From NCBI GenBank assembly GCA_045544835.1, contig JAZPZS010000074.1:1-7290 (forward strand): 7,290 nucleotides of DNA, read 5' to 3'. Shown in pieces: positions 1 through 6,365 of the stretch. The position numbers and the translations under genes are program-made. This DNA is from UBA1189 sp045544835 (GTDB taxonomy: Bacteria > Bacteroidota > Bacteroidia > Bacteroidales > Bacteroidaceae). The notes beneath the pieces are model-generated. The model had not been told where the DNA came from. It worked only from the letters and a program-made list of their open reading frames with translations, and did not search any database. Numbering within the stretch: position 1 is the stretch's first letter; every line of letters starts with the position of its first letter.

Positions 1-70
1 AAAACTGAACAAAGGTTCATGGAGCAGCTATTATTGTTTGGATAGAGGGGCTTGGATATGAAGAAAGGAA
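1..70. other. Left edge, no assignable gene
   Basis: This stretch holds no gene that can be supported. Two plus-strand frames are open to the window edge and stop at 43-45 (TAG) and 59-61 (TGA). Either could be the last codons of a gene entering from the left, but 14 to 19 residues are too few to judge. A short 5-bp inverted repeat, TGAAC at 6-10 and GTTCA at 15-19, is present and of no clear meaning. Confidence 0.3.
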
Positions 71-98
71 CTCGGCTATCGACAGAACGATAGCCGAG
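71..98 (-). terminator. Likely terminator of the flotillin transcript
   Basis: A perfect 11-bp stem, CTCGGCTATCG at 71-81 and CGATAGCCGAG at 88-98, encloses a 6-base loop. It lies 62 bp past the flotillin stop codon. Read on the minus strand the stem is followed by TTCCTTTCTT, a pyrimidine-rich but imperfect U tract. On the plus strand no T run follows, so termination of the minus-strand nfeD-like/flotillin unit is the better reading. If a plus-strand gene ends at the left edge the hairpin could serve both. Confidence 0.7.
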
Positions 99-160
99 CA
101 CATATCTGTGGAACGATACGAGTTTTATCGGACAGCAATAATTATTTGATAGGCTTGTCC

Positions 161-1528
161 TTATTTCTCTTCTACGGGAGTTACCTCCTGCACCTCGGTC
201 TTCTTGCCGAGGTATTCGGGGAGGTTCATACCTGCAAGGTCAAAGAGGTCGCTCAAAGGAGGAACAGACTTCATCAGACCTGATACGAAATTGGCCGTAG
301 AGCCCTTTCCGTCGGTACCATTACCAGAATCCCATACGGTAACGTGATCGATGTTAACACCCTTGACAGCCTCAACTTGTGTCTTAACCAGTTCAGGCAG
401 CTTCTCAAGCAAGAGGAGCATATATGCCTTGTTGGCATCGCCACCAGCAGCCTGCACCATCTTGTCGTAACCAGCAGCCTGCTTGGTAAGGATTTCATAG
501 AGACCCTTAGCCTCAGCTTCCATCTTAGCATAGATGGCGTCAGCATCACCCTTGGCATTTACGCGAGCCTTTTCAGCCTCGGCCTCAGCCTCGATAATAC
601 GACGTTGCTTCTCAATCTCCTCGGGCACGATGATGTTGGCCTGTTGGGTAGAACGTTCACGCTCTGCACGTGCAAGCTCGGCTTCCTTCTCGGCTGCATA
701 AGCCTCTTGCAAAGCCTTGGCCTGTTGTACCTTCTCGGCTGCTGTAGCCAAACGGTTTGCTTCGGCCTCCTTCTCACGACGATAGGCGTTAGAGTTGGCA
801 ATCTCAATCTGGGCGTTGTTCTCACCCTTTACGGCGATAGCGTTAGCCTCAGAGGTCTTGATACGGGTATCACGCACAGCCTCAGCCTTACCGATTTCAC
901 CATACTTATCCTGCTCAGCCACGCTTACCTTGGCCTCATTGATAGCCTTAGCAGCAGCCTCCTTACCGAGAGCCTCGATATAGCCTGACTCATCCTTGAT
1001 GTCGGTTACGTTCACGTTGATGAGGCGAAGACCAATCTTCTTTAACTCAACTTCTACGTTCTTAGAGATGTTGTCCAAGAACTTATCGCGGTCGCTGTTG
1101 ATTTCCTCAATAGACATCGTTGCGATAACCAGACGAAGCTGACCGAAGAGAATATCACGAGCGAGTTCCTGAATCTCATTAGAGGTAAGACCAAGCAAAC
1201 GCTCAGCGGCATTGTTCATAGAATCGGGCTCAGTAGAGATACCAACAGTAAAGCGGCAAGGTACGTCCACGCGAATGTTCTGGCGTGACAGAGCATTCGT
1301 CAAATTGGCATCAATGGAGATAGGAGTCAGGTTGAGATATGCATAGTCCTGAATGATGGGCCAAACGAACTTACCGCCACCATGGATACACTTGGCAGAG
1401 CCACCGCCAGTCTTTCCATAAACGACCAAGATCTTGTCTGAAGGACAACGTCTGTAACGACGAATCACGGCTGCTACGGTTGCAAAAGCCACAACCACAA
1501 CTATCAGCCCTAAGAATGCAATGTTCAT
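161..1528 (-). CDS. Flotillin-family (SPFH) membrane scaffold protein
   Basis: The 455-residue product fits the YuaG/FloT and YqiK branch of bacterial flotillins, which oligomerise on the inner membrane and organise membrane microdomains. Residues 3-22 are one hydrophobic N-terminal membrane segment followed by basic RRYRR. Residues about 28-200 are the SPFH/band-7 domain, with the GGG-containing segment around residues 41-52 near its start. Residues about 190-350 form a long Ala/Glu/Lys-rich coiled coil with repeated EAEAEAEKA-like steps, typical of flotillins. A Gly/Ser-rich stretch near 400 leads into a short hydrophobic tail and an acidic C-terminus. The ATG at 1526-1528 is preceded by an A-rich leader and no Shine-Dalgarno. 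The gene follows an NfeD-like gene by 41 bp with no promoter or terminator between, the known flotillin partnership. Family assignment is firm. Which paralogue (FloA or FloT type) is not decided, and cargo or role in this organism is unknown. Confidence 0.93.
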   Translation of the reverse strand: MNIAFLGLIVVVVAFATVAAVIRRYRRCPSDKILVVYGKTGGGSAKCIHGGGKFVWPIIQDYAYLNLTPISIDANLTNALSRQNIRVDVPCRFTVGISTEPDSMNNAAERLLGLTSNEIQELARDILFGQLRLVIATMSIEEINSDRDKFLDNISKNVEVELKKIGLRLINVNVTDIKDESGYIEALGKEAAAKAINEAKVSVAEQDKYGEIGKAEAVRDTRIKTSEANAIAVKGENNAQIEIANSNAYRREKEAEANRLATAAEKVQQAKALQEAYAAEKEAELARAERERSTQQANIIVPEEIEKQRRIIEAEAEAEKARVNAKGDADAIYAKMEAEAKGLYEILTKQAAGYDKMVQAAGGDANKAYMLLLLEKLPELVKTQVEAVKGVNIDHVTVWDSGNGTDGKGSTANFVSGLMKSVPPLSDLFDLAGMNLPEYLGKKTEVQEVTPVEEK

Positions 1529-1569
1529 AATTGTTTGTTGTTTTTAATGGGTTATGTTATAAAAGTTTA

Positions 1570-2133
1570 TTATATGCGTTCTACTTCCAGTAGTTCAGAG
1601 CCTATCACCTTGGTAACACGTACCTTTGCACCGGTAGGAATTTCTTCTCCCTCGGTCATTGCCTCTATTTCGTGCATTGAGCCGCGTACACTTACCATAA
1701 TCTTTCCACTTCCTTTCTTTTCGCTAGGAATGCGCAGGTAGGTGTCGGCAATCAAACCTACGGCTTCCTCCATATGGAAAGTCTTGTCTGTCGACAGTTT
1801 CATCACCTGACGTAGTATAATAACGAAGATGATGACGAAGAGTACACCTACTCCCATGGCAGCCACCTGCAGCCACATCATATTGGGAATCACATCGTGC
1901 AATACCACACCTCCCCATCCGTATCCGAGCATGAAATTTACCAGATTGCGGAAGGTAAAGTAGCCTGACACGCCACCCATTTCCACATCTTCAAACCCTG
2001 CGCCATCATCGGTGTCGGCATCAAGGCCAAGGAATGCCATGATTGTTTGTACCAGGAAGAACATGCTTGAGATAATTGCCAATCCCCAAAATACTTGCAT
2101 GGGGAGTTCCATTGCTAGAAATTTTTCCATCAT
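1570..2133 (-). CDS. NfeD-like (YuaF-type) membrane protein with OB-fold tail
   Basis: The 187-residue product has the short NfeD architecture without a ClpP-like protease domain. A first membrane segment spans about residues 12-37, followed by an acidic linker (DADTDD) and an amphipathic or hydrophobic stretch around 64-83. A second clear membrane helix spans 88-107. The remaining 75 residues form a beta-rich domain that matches the NfeD/YuaF C-terminal OB fold, with conserved-looking GxA and VTKVIGSELLEVE elements near the end. NfeD proteins pair with SPFH proteins and are thought to help assemble or position flotillin complexes. The flotillin gene directly downstream supports the call. Two adjacent ATG codons (2131-2133 and 2128-2130) are both possible starts, and the first is kept. 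The leader is A-rich and lacks a Shine-Dalgarno. The hairpin at 2252-2282 separates it from rubrerythrin, so it probably opens its own two-gene unit. Confidence 0.87.
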   Translation of the reverse strand: MMEKFLAMELPMQVFWGLAIISSMFFLVQTIMAFLGLDADTDDGAGFEDVEMGGVSGYFTFRNLVNFMLGYGWGGVVLHDVIPNMMWLQVAAMGVGVLFVIIFVIILRQVMKLSTDKTFHMEEAVGLIADTYLRIPSEKKGSGKIMVSVRGSMHEIEAMTEGEEIPTGAKVRVTKVIGSELLEVERI

Positions 2134-2158
2134 TGTCTTTACTTATTATATATGCTTA

Positions 2159-2166
2159 CAAAATTA
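2159..2166 (-). promoter_or_regulatory. Candidate -7 box for the nfeD-like/flotillin unit
   Basis: Read on the minus strand this is TAATTTTG, matching the Bacteroidota -7 consensus TAnnTTTG, and would give a leader of roughly 18 bases. No clear TTG-type -33 element sits at the expected distance. A second match, TACTTTTG at 2210-2217, would give a longer leader of about 69 bases and also lacks a -33 element. The region is very A+T rich, so either match could be chance. That a promoter lies in 2134-2251 is well supported by the upstream terminator, but the exact position is not. Confidence 0.35.
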
Positions 2167-2251
2167 CAATAATAATCGAAAAATATAACTTTTTGTATCA
2201 TATTTTTTACAAAAGTAAAAAAATGTCATTATCGTGTGAGGTAATGCTAGA

Positions 2252-2282
2252 AAAGCCGCCTTCGGTATCCGAGGGCGGCTTT
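2252..2282 (-). terminator. Terminator of the rubrerythrin gene
   Basis: A 14-bp stem with a single G-T wobble pairs 2252-2265 (AAAGCCGCCTTCGG) with 2269-2282 (CCGAGGGCGGCTTT) around a 3-base loop. On the minus strand the G+C-rich stem ends in TTTTC. It starts 24 bp beyond the rubrerythrin stop codon. Its size and G+C content in an A+T-rich spacer make it the clearest intrinsic terminator in the window. Confidence 0.85.
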
Positions 2283-2306
2283 CTTACTATCCGTGAGTGC
2301 TGATTA

Positions 2307-2843
2307 TTAGTAGTTCTCCGGTTTGATTTGGAAGTATGCCTGCGGATGGTCGCAAATGGGGCAAACCTCAGGTGCCTCTTTGCCTATGCAGATATGGCCG
2401 CAGTTGCGGCACTGCCAGATGCAGTCGCCGTCGCGTGAGAATACCAACTTGCCTTTTACGTTCTCCAGCAACTTCAAGTAGCGTTCCTCGTGCTCTTTCT
2501 CGATAGCTGCTACGCCCTCGAAGAGCTCTGCAATATGGATGAACCCCTCTTCACGAGCCTCTACGGCCATCTGAGCATACATGTCGGTCCACTCCTCGTG
2601 TTCGCCAGCAGCTGCTGCTACCAAGTTCTCTGCAGTGCAGCCAATGCCACCCAACAACTTGAACCACATCTTGGCATGCTCCTTCTCATTATCGGCTGTC
2701 TCCTGGAAGATGGCAGCAATCTGCTCATAACCCTCCTTCTTTGCTTTTGAAGCGAAGTAGGTATACTTGTTACGTGCTTGTGACTCACCAGCGAATGCGG
2801 TCCACAGATTCTTTTCGGTCTTTGTTCCTTTCAGTTCTTTCAT
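2307..2843 (-). CDS. rbr: Rubrerythrin (diiron peroxide reductase with rubredoxin tail)
   Basis: The 178-residue product is a classical rubrerythrin, a cytoplasmic non-haem enzyme of anaerobes that reduces hydrogen peroxide to water with electrons from rubredoxin or NADH-linked reductases. Residues 1-130 form the four-helix diiron bundle. Visible ligand motifs are E20 in AGESQAR, the ExxH pair E53/H56, E81/E84 in GEHEEW, and E115/H118 in EKEH. Residues about 140-178 form the rubredoxin-like domain with its iron-binding cysteines C145, C148, C161 and C164 (CRNC and CPIC). All expected metal ligands appear present and the length is normal for the family, so the protein should be active. The start ATG is at 2841-2843, about 36 bases downstream of a predicted transcription start. 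It has its own promoter and terminator and so looks monocistronic. In related bacteria rubrerythrin genes respond to oxidative stress; the palindrome over the promoter may relate to this, which is inference. Confidence 0.96.
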   Translation of the reverse strand: MKELKGTKTEKNLWTAFAGESQARNKYTYFASKAKKEGYEQIAAIFQETADNEKEHAKMWFKLLGGIGCTAENLVAAAAGEHEEWTDMYAQMAVEAREEGFIHIAELFEGVAAIEKEHEERYLKLLENVKGKLVFSRDGDCIWQCRNCGHICIGKEAPEVCPICDHPQAYFQIKPENY

Positions 2844-2876
2844 ATTCGTGCTATTTTTAATTGAAAAATGTAGTTC

Positions 2877-2893
2877 AACTTTATGGCAAAGTT
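2877..2893. promoter_or_regulatory. Palindrome overlapping the rubrerythrin -7 box, possible operator
   Basis: AACTTT (2877-2882) and AAAGTT (2888-2893) form a perfect 6-bp inverted repeat with a 5-base spacer. GTT (2873-2875) and AAC (2894-2896) extend it by three more pairs if one extra base on the left is allowed. The right half also lies in the 8-base palindrome AGTTAACT (2890-2897). The element covers the -7 box and the expected transcription start, where a repressor would act. It may be a binding site for a redox regulator, but no regulator is identified, and A+T-rich promoters throw up such palindromes by chance. Confidence 0.3.
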
Positions 2894-2918
2894 AACTCTT
2901 ATTTCACTTCATTGCAAA
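2887..2918 (-). promoter_or_regulatory. Bacteroidota-type promoter of rubrerythrin
   Basis: On the minus strand TTTG (2915-2918) is followed after 20 bases by TAACTTTG (2887-2894). This matches the Bacteroidota housekeeping pattern of a TTG element near -33 and TAnnTTTG near -7. The predicted start of transcription is near 2880, giving a leader of about 36 bases before the ATG. It is the best promoter match in the window. Confidence 0.7.
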
Positions 2919-3043
2919 TAATCCTTTGATTTTTTTTTGATGCATGATGTCGGCTTTTTCCTGATGTGGATTCAATGTGTCTCGTCCGAGAGGCTGGAAA
3001 CAAAAAAATAGGGGCAACTGTTTCTTCTTTTACGAATTATTTC

Positions 3044-3051
3044 TACATTTG
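3044..3051 (+). promoter_or_regulatory. Candidate -7 box for the PepSY-like gene
   Basis: TACATTTG matches TAnnTTTG and places transcription start near 3058, only about 12 bases before the first ATG at 3070 and 24 before the second at 3082. The -33 position (about 3020-3024) reads GTTTC, a weak match. The box lies 18 bases upstream of the gene in a spacer that must hold a plus-strand promoter, because rubrerythrin diverges from this gene. Confidence 0.5.
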
Positions 3052-3069
3052 CGCATTGAACAATAAAAG

Positions 3070-3513
3070 ATGACTACTGCCATGAAAAGAATCGCTACTG
3101 CACTTATCGTGCTTCTTGCTTGTGCATCGCTTCATGCGGAGGAACGCCTCATCACGTTCGGTGAATTGCCAACTGCTGCCAAGAAGTTTGTGCTAACCTA
3201 TTTTAAGGATGTGCCCATCAAGGAGGTGTTTATAGAGCGTAGAGCCAGCCTTACCCAATATGAGGTGGAACTGAAGAGCGGTGTTGACTTGCAGTTTGAC
3301 CGTACGGGGCTTTGCACCGAGATAAATTGCAAGAAGTCGGCTGTGCCCGACGCTGTAGTTCCGCAGAAGATTCTTGCGGCAGTCAAGAAGAACTTCCCCA
3401 AAAACTATATCGTGAAGTATGAGCATAATGGCCGCATGTATGAACTGGAGCTTGATGACAGCACGGTGCTTACCTTCAGTAATACGGGTCGGTTAATCGA
3501 TGTGGACAAGTAG
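3070..3513 (+). CDS. Secreted PepSY-like protein (DUF2874 type, tandem domains)
   Basis: The 147-residue product resembles the small exported PepSY-like/DUF2874 proteins common in Bacteroidales, sometimes described as beta-lactamase-inhibitor-like. Their molecular role is not known. Residues 5-23 form a signal peptide. Cleavage could follow LHA, or the LLAC just before it could be a poor lipobox that would lipidate C18, so periplasmic versus lipoprotein location is open. The mature part holds two copies of about 55 residues (about 32-86 and 91-145). Each runs from a helix containing PxxxxK/F elements to a beta meander with YEVEL or YELEL and then LxF[DS]xTG. The start at 3070 is chosen because it directly follows an A-rich leader (AACAATAAAAG), but the ATG at 3082 gives an equally good signal peptide. 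The gene diverges from rubrerythrin and converges on the fusion gene with 5 bp between stop codons. Confidence 0.82.
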   Translation: MTTAMKRIATALIVLLACASLHAEERLITFGELPTAAKKFVLTYFKDVPIKEVFIERRASLTQYEVELKSGVDLQFDRTGLCTEINCKKSAVPDAVVPQKILAAVKKNFPKNYIVKYEHNGRMYELELDDSTVLTFSNTGRLIDVDK

Positions 3514-3518
3514 GACGC

Positions 3519-6305
3519 TTAGTTGATAGGTCTTGCCGCGCATCCATTGGGCACTCCTATGCGAAGGATGTGCGATACGGTGGGTGCTATGGTGCATATC
3601 GACATGGGAGAGCGGTCTACAGCTGGTGCAATTCCGCCACCATAGTAAATGATGGGTACGGGGATGTGTGAGCGGCTATAGTGTACGCGTTCGTTCCATC
3701 GTTCGTCTACGAGTGTCCATCCTGGTGCAATCTCTAGGATGAGGTCGCCCGAGTGTTCTGCATTGTAGCTGGCGCGCACGGATACGTCGGTATCGCCCGA
3801 AAGCAAATCAAGAGAGGGGTATACCCGCTTGATGCCTGCCATTTGGGACAGGAATTCGGTGCATCGGTCAAGAATTTCGGTCATCTTGAGCTGGCGCTTT
3901 TCCAGTAGGTCGCGATTGAGGTATATCTCATTGAGGTATGAACCCTCCACATAGTTGTCCTTACCATAGAGCGCGTTGAGGTACATGTTGAGCAGGGCTG
4001 TGCAGCGTTCCATCTTGAGTTCGCCGGTGGGCAGTGTGAAAAGTTTGCCGTCGGGCAGGTGTGTGTCGGTATATCCTGTAGAGGTGATGAATATGAGTGC
4101 ATTGTCCAATCCCACCTTATCGTCGATGGCTTTGAGAAGTTCTGCGATGTTACGGTCGAGACGTAGGTATATGTCTTGAAGTTCAATTGGGCGTTCCCAT
4201 TCGGAAGCATGCTGGTAGTTGCCGGCGTAATAGCCTACGCAGAGCATGTCGGTGGTCTTGTTGCGGCCAAAGAGACTGCCTGCAATGCAGGCTTGTGCCA
4301 GCTGGGTAACCTCTTCGTTGATGCAGGCAGAGGTCTTGTAGTGTCTGATGGTCTCGGCATTGCCTCCCCGGAAGGTGTAGTGGAAAGCCTTGGGTATGCC
4401 ATCGTATACGGAGTAGCTGTACACTCCGGTAGGGAAGTAGGGCTCCCATTCCACATCGTTCCAGGCAAATTGTGTGCCCGTACGCTGGTTGAATGGGCGT
4501 ATCCACGATGGTGTTCCGTTATAGTAGGATGACGAGGCCCACATGCCTTGATCCTCGGCGAGCCACAATACGGCATTGGGGGCATGTCCGCCTGCTAGCA
4601 CGGCGGCATCACGCTCTGGTGCTACAGATAGGATGTAGGCGTGTCCTTTCGTCGCGATTTTCAGTTCGTCCGTGAGGGTAGTCACAGATAATCGTGCGGG
4701 TGAGCTCTGCAGGGAGGTGTTGATGCCTGTATAGTACGTGTCTTCTATCGCGTCCAGCACCTTGAGACTCTTGCGCTCGAGGAACCGATTGCCCGTGATG
4801 CCATGGTAATAGGGGGTAGACCCACTGTAGACCGATGCGACGGCTGATGAACGGTCCGGGTTGGCGTGTTCGAAGTAGCCGTTCGTGTATACGCGGCCTT
4901 CGGCAAAGAGTTTCTTGAATCCGTCTTCGCCGTATAGGTGGGCATACTTCTCAAGGTAGTCGCTGCGTAGCTGGTCTACGACAATGCCGACGACCACTTT
5001 GGGTACTTCATTGTTTCCGTTTGCGAAGATTTGTGCAGGCGCTAATGCGAGGATGCCCAAGAGTAGCGTGCGGGCTCTGCGTGCCTGGATGGATTTGCGG
5101 CGGCTGAGCAGGTTGGATAACCAAGGATATAGGATGTTGTGCATGATACGTAGGAGTAGGGTGGCCACGAAAATGTATGCGGCGGGTTGAATGTATTGAT
5201 GGGTCAAGGCAGACACGGCCACGAAAGTTACGAGTAGTGCGCCCAATACATAGCTGAGTATGCTTTTTCGGCTCTTTATCATGTCTTGTACGATGAACGG
5301 CATGAAGAGGAGAGGTAGAGGGTTGAGGTAGATGACGTGGAGGTTGCTCCCGACGGTGGGGTGTTCGGAACAGAAGAATAGGAAGGCCACTATGCATCCC
5401 ATTAGTCCCTGTATTGTGAGCAGCAGCACATCGTACCACCATTGACGGCGTTCGATAAGGTGCTCCAGTGTGCAGATGCAGGCCGTGAGTAGCAGTAGGA
5501 GTATCATCAACTGTGTAGGGATAAGCAGGAAGGTCGGTGTGCGTGGCTGTGGCTTAAGGGGAGGTATCACGGTTTCCTTTACAACATAGGGGTATGTGTA
5601 TCCCGATGCGGTAAGCGCGGTGTTGGCGGTATAGGTCTTCAGATACTCGGGGGCAAACATTTGTTCGCGCGGTCCGATGGGGCGGTCGGCTTGTATGCCG
5701 AGTAGGTAGTCGATGCCAAACTGTAGCCACGGATAATCCTGCGTATATTGGTGCAGTATGTCACGATAAGTGATTCCCTCACGCACATTGTCTGTGGGCT
5801 GTAGTTGTGCCTTAAGGGCCTCCTCAACTTTTGCTGCAGCCTTGTTGCTACAATTGTTGTAGAGGAAGTTGTATCGGTATTCTCGATTTTCGGGGCGCAG
5901 GTTCTCGTTGAGCAAGTGTACGAGTTGTTCCTTTTCCTCACTACTGAGGTTGAGTGTCTGTAGAGTTACCGTAGAACCACGTGATGTATACTCACGCTCG
6001 AAGATAGGGTACCCTATAGTACCCACCACATAGTCGGTCTCTCCCTTGATGAAACGCCAAATGAAGTTGGGAGCATCGAAGGAGAAGAGCCCATAGTTGA
6101 CGACGAGGTCGATACCTGCAGAGGGTATCTCCACGCGCAGTGCCGTATGGCCGTACACCTCGTACACCGCAGTGCCGGGCGAACAGGTGACCAAACTGAC
6201 GCGGATGGAGTCACTGTGGTCGCGCACAAGCGTTGAATCAATGGCGGCCGGTGCCATGAGTACCGATAGGCTGAAGAGAAGTGCCAGAATGAGTTTGCGG
6301 AACAT
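3519..6305 (-). CDS. DUF4105 (Lnb-like) domain fused to a degenerate PafA-type phosphatase domain
   Basis: The frame gives 928 residues from the ATG at 6303-6305. It stays open upstream to an ATG at 6369-6371, but the later start has a proper signal segment (2-21) and lies downstream of a -7 box. Residues about 30-250 are a DUF4105 domain with H53 in YGHTALRV and C152 in YNNCSNK, a His-then-Cys order as in LRAT/NlpC-P60-like acyltransferases and peptidases. From memory, Bacteroides Lnb, a lipoprotein N-acyltransferase, is of this family; not verified here. About four hydrophobic segments follow (259-280, 291-311, 349-367, 375-393). Residues 402-428 read as a second signal peptide: basic RRKSIQARRAR, hydrophobic core, then IFA. 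Residues about 434-928 are an alkaline-phosphatase-superfamily domain of PafA type (VVVGIVVDQLRSDYL, TPYYHGITGN, YLRLDR) lacking key catalytic residues. No start codon for this half lies between M388 and the second signal segment, so it is made only as a fusion. Confidence 0.8.
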   Translation of the reverse strand: MFRKLILALLFSLSVLMAPAAIDSTLVRDHSDSIRVSLVTCSPGTAVYEVYGHTALRVEIPSAGIDLVVNYGLFSFDAPNFIWRFIKGETDYVVGTIGYPIFEREYTSRGSTVTLQTLNLSSEEKEQLVHLLNENLRPENREYRYNFLYNNCSNKAAAKVEEALKAQLQPTDNVREGITYRDILHQYTQDYPWLQFGIDYLLGIQADRPIGPREQMFAPEYLKTYTANTALTASGYTYPYVVKETVIPPLKPQPRTPTFLLIPTQLMILLLLLTACICTLEHLIERRQWWYDVLLLTIQGLMGCIVAFLFFCSEHPTVGSNLHVIYLNPLPLLFMPFIVQDMIKSRKSILSYVLGALLVTFVAVSALTHQYIQPAAYIFVATLLLRIMHNILYPWLSNLLSRRKSIQARRARTLLLGILALAPAQIFANGNNEVPKVVVGIVVDQLRSDYLEKYAHLYGEDGFKKLFAEGRVYTNGYFEHANPDRSSAVASVYSGSTPYYHGITGNRFLERKSLKVLDAIEDTYYTGINTSLQSSPARLSVTTLTDELKIATKGHAYILSVAPERDAAVLAGGHAPNAVLWLAEDQGMWASSSYYNGTPSWIRPFNQRTGTQFAWNDVEWEPYFPTGVYSYSVYDGIPKAFHYTFRGGNAETIRHYKTSACINEEVTQLAQACIAGSLFGRNKTTDMLCVGYYAGNYQHASEWERPIELQDIYLRLDRNIAELLKAIDDKVGLDNALIFITSTGYTDTHLPDGKLFTLPTGELKMERCTALLNMYLNALYGKDNYVEGSYLNEIYLNRDLLEKRQLKMTEILDRCTEFLSQMAGIKRVYPSLDLLSGDTDVSVRASYNAEHSGDLILEIAPGWTLVDERWNERVHYSRSHIPVPIIYYGGGIAPAVDRSPMSICTIAPTVSHILRIGVPNGCAARPIN

Positions 6306-6337
6306 TGTCTTTCGTTGTGGATATTGTATTACCAGTG

Positions 6338-6345
6338 CAAAGATA
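6338..6345 (-). promoter_or_regulatory. Candidate -7 box for the fusion gene
   Basis: Read on the minus strand this is TATCTTTG, matching TAnnTTTG. Transcription would start near 6331, about 25 bases before the ATG at 6303-6305. A TTG lies at 6369-6371 but 23 bases away, slightly longer than usual. The position argues against the upstream ATG at 6369-6371 as the true start. The box overlaps the left copy of the 27-bp repeat, so the repeat may affect the promoter. Confidence 0.45.
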
Positions 6346-6365
6346 ATGATAAACGAGCGAATAAA
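6339..6365 (+). repeat. 27-bp direct repeat, copy A
   Basis: This copy matches 6456-6482 at 23 of 27 positions, 117 bp apart. Both begin AAAGA, share GATAA in the middle and end in the identical 12 bases CGAGCGAATAAA. The end of the repeat forms the left arm of an inverted repeat: GAATAAAAAAC (6359-6369) with GTTTTTATTC (6391-6400), one base bulged. A small inner stem, CGAG at 6377-6380 and CTCG at 6388-6391, lies inside it, and CTCG at 6400-6403 can pair with CGAG at 6354-6357. Confidence 0.6.

Noticed and set aside
1..61. End of a plus-strand gene at the left edge
   Set aside because: Two different frames are open for only 14 and 19 codons. Neither can be recognised, so no gene is called.
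130..160. GGACA and TGTCC arms just after the flotillin stop
   Set aside because: Only 5-bp arms with a loop of about 20 bases. The hairpin at 71-98 is far stronger.
344..988. 214-codon plus-strand open frame inside the flotillin gene
   Set aside because: It is Leu/Ser-rich, the expected reverse-strand image of an Ala/Glu-rich coiled-coil gene. It has no promoter or recognisable domain.
2131..2142. Shared AAAGACAATG start context of the nfeD-like gene and the fusion gene (6303-6312)
   Set aside because: Ten shared bases at two A-rich start sites can arise by chance and say little about co-regulation.
4176..4532. 118-codon plus-strand open frame opposite the phosphatase-like domain
   Set aside because: There is no leader or family resemblance, and the opposite strand is well explained.
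5008..5442. 144-codon minus-strand open frame inside the fusion gene
   Set aside because: It is out of frame with a clearly conserved coding region and has a His/Pro/Arg-rich composition typical of a shadow frame.
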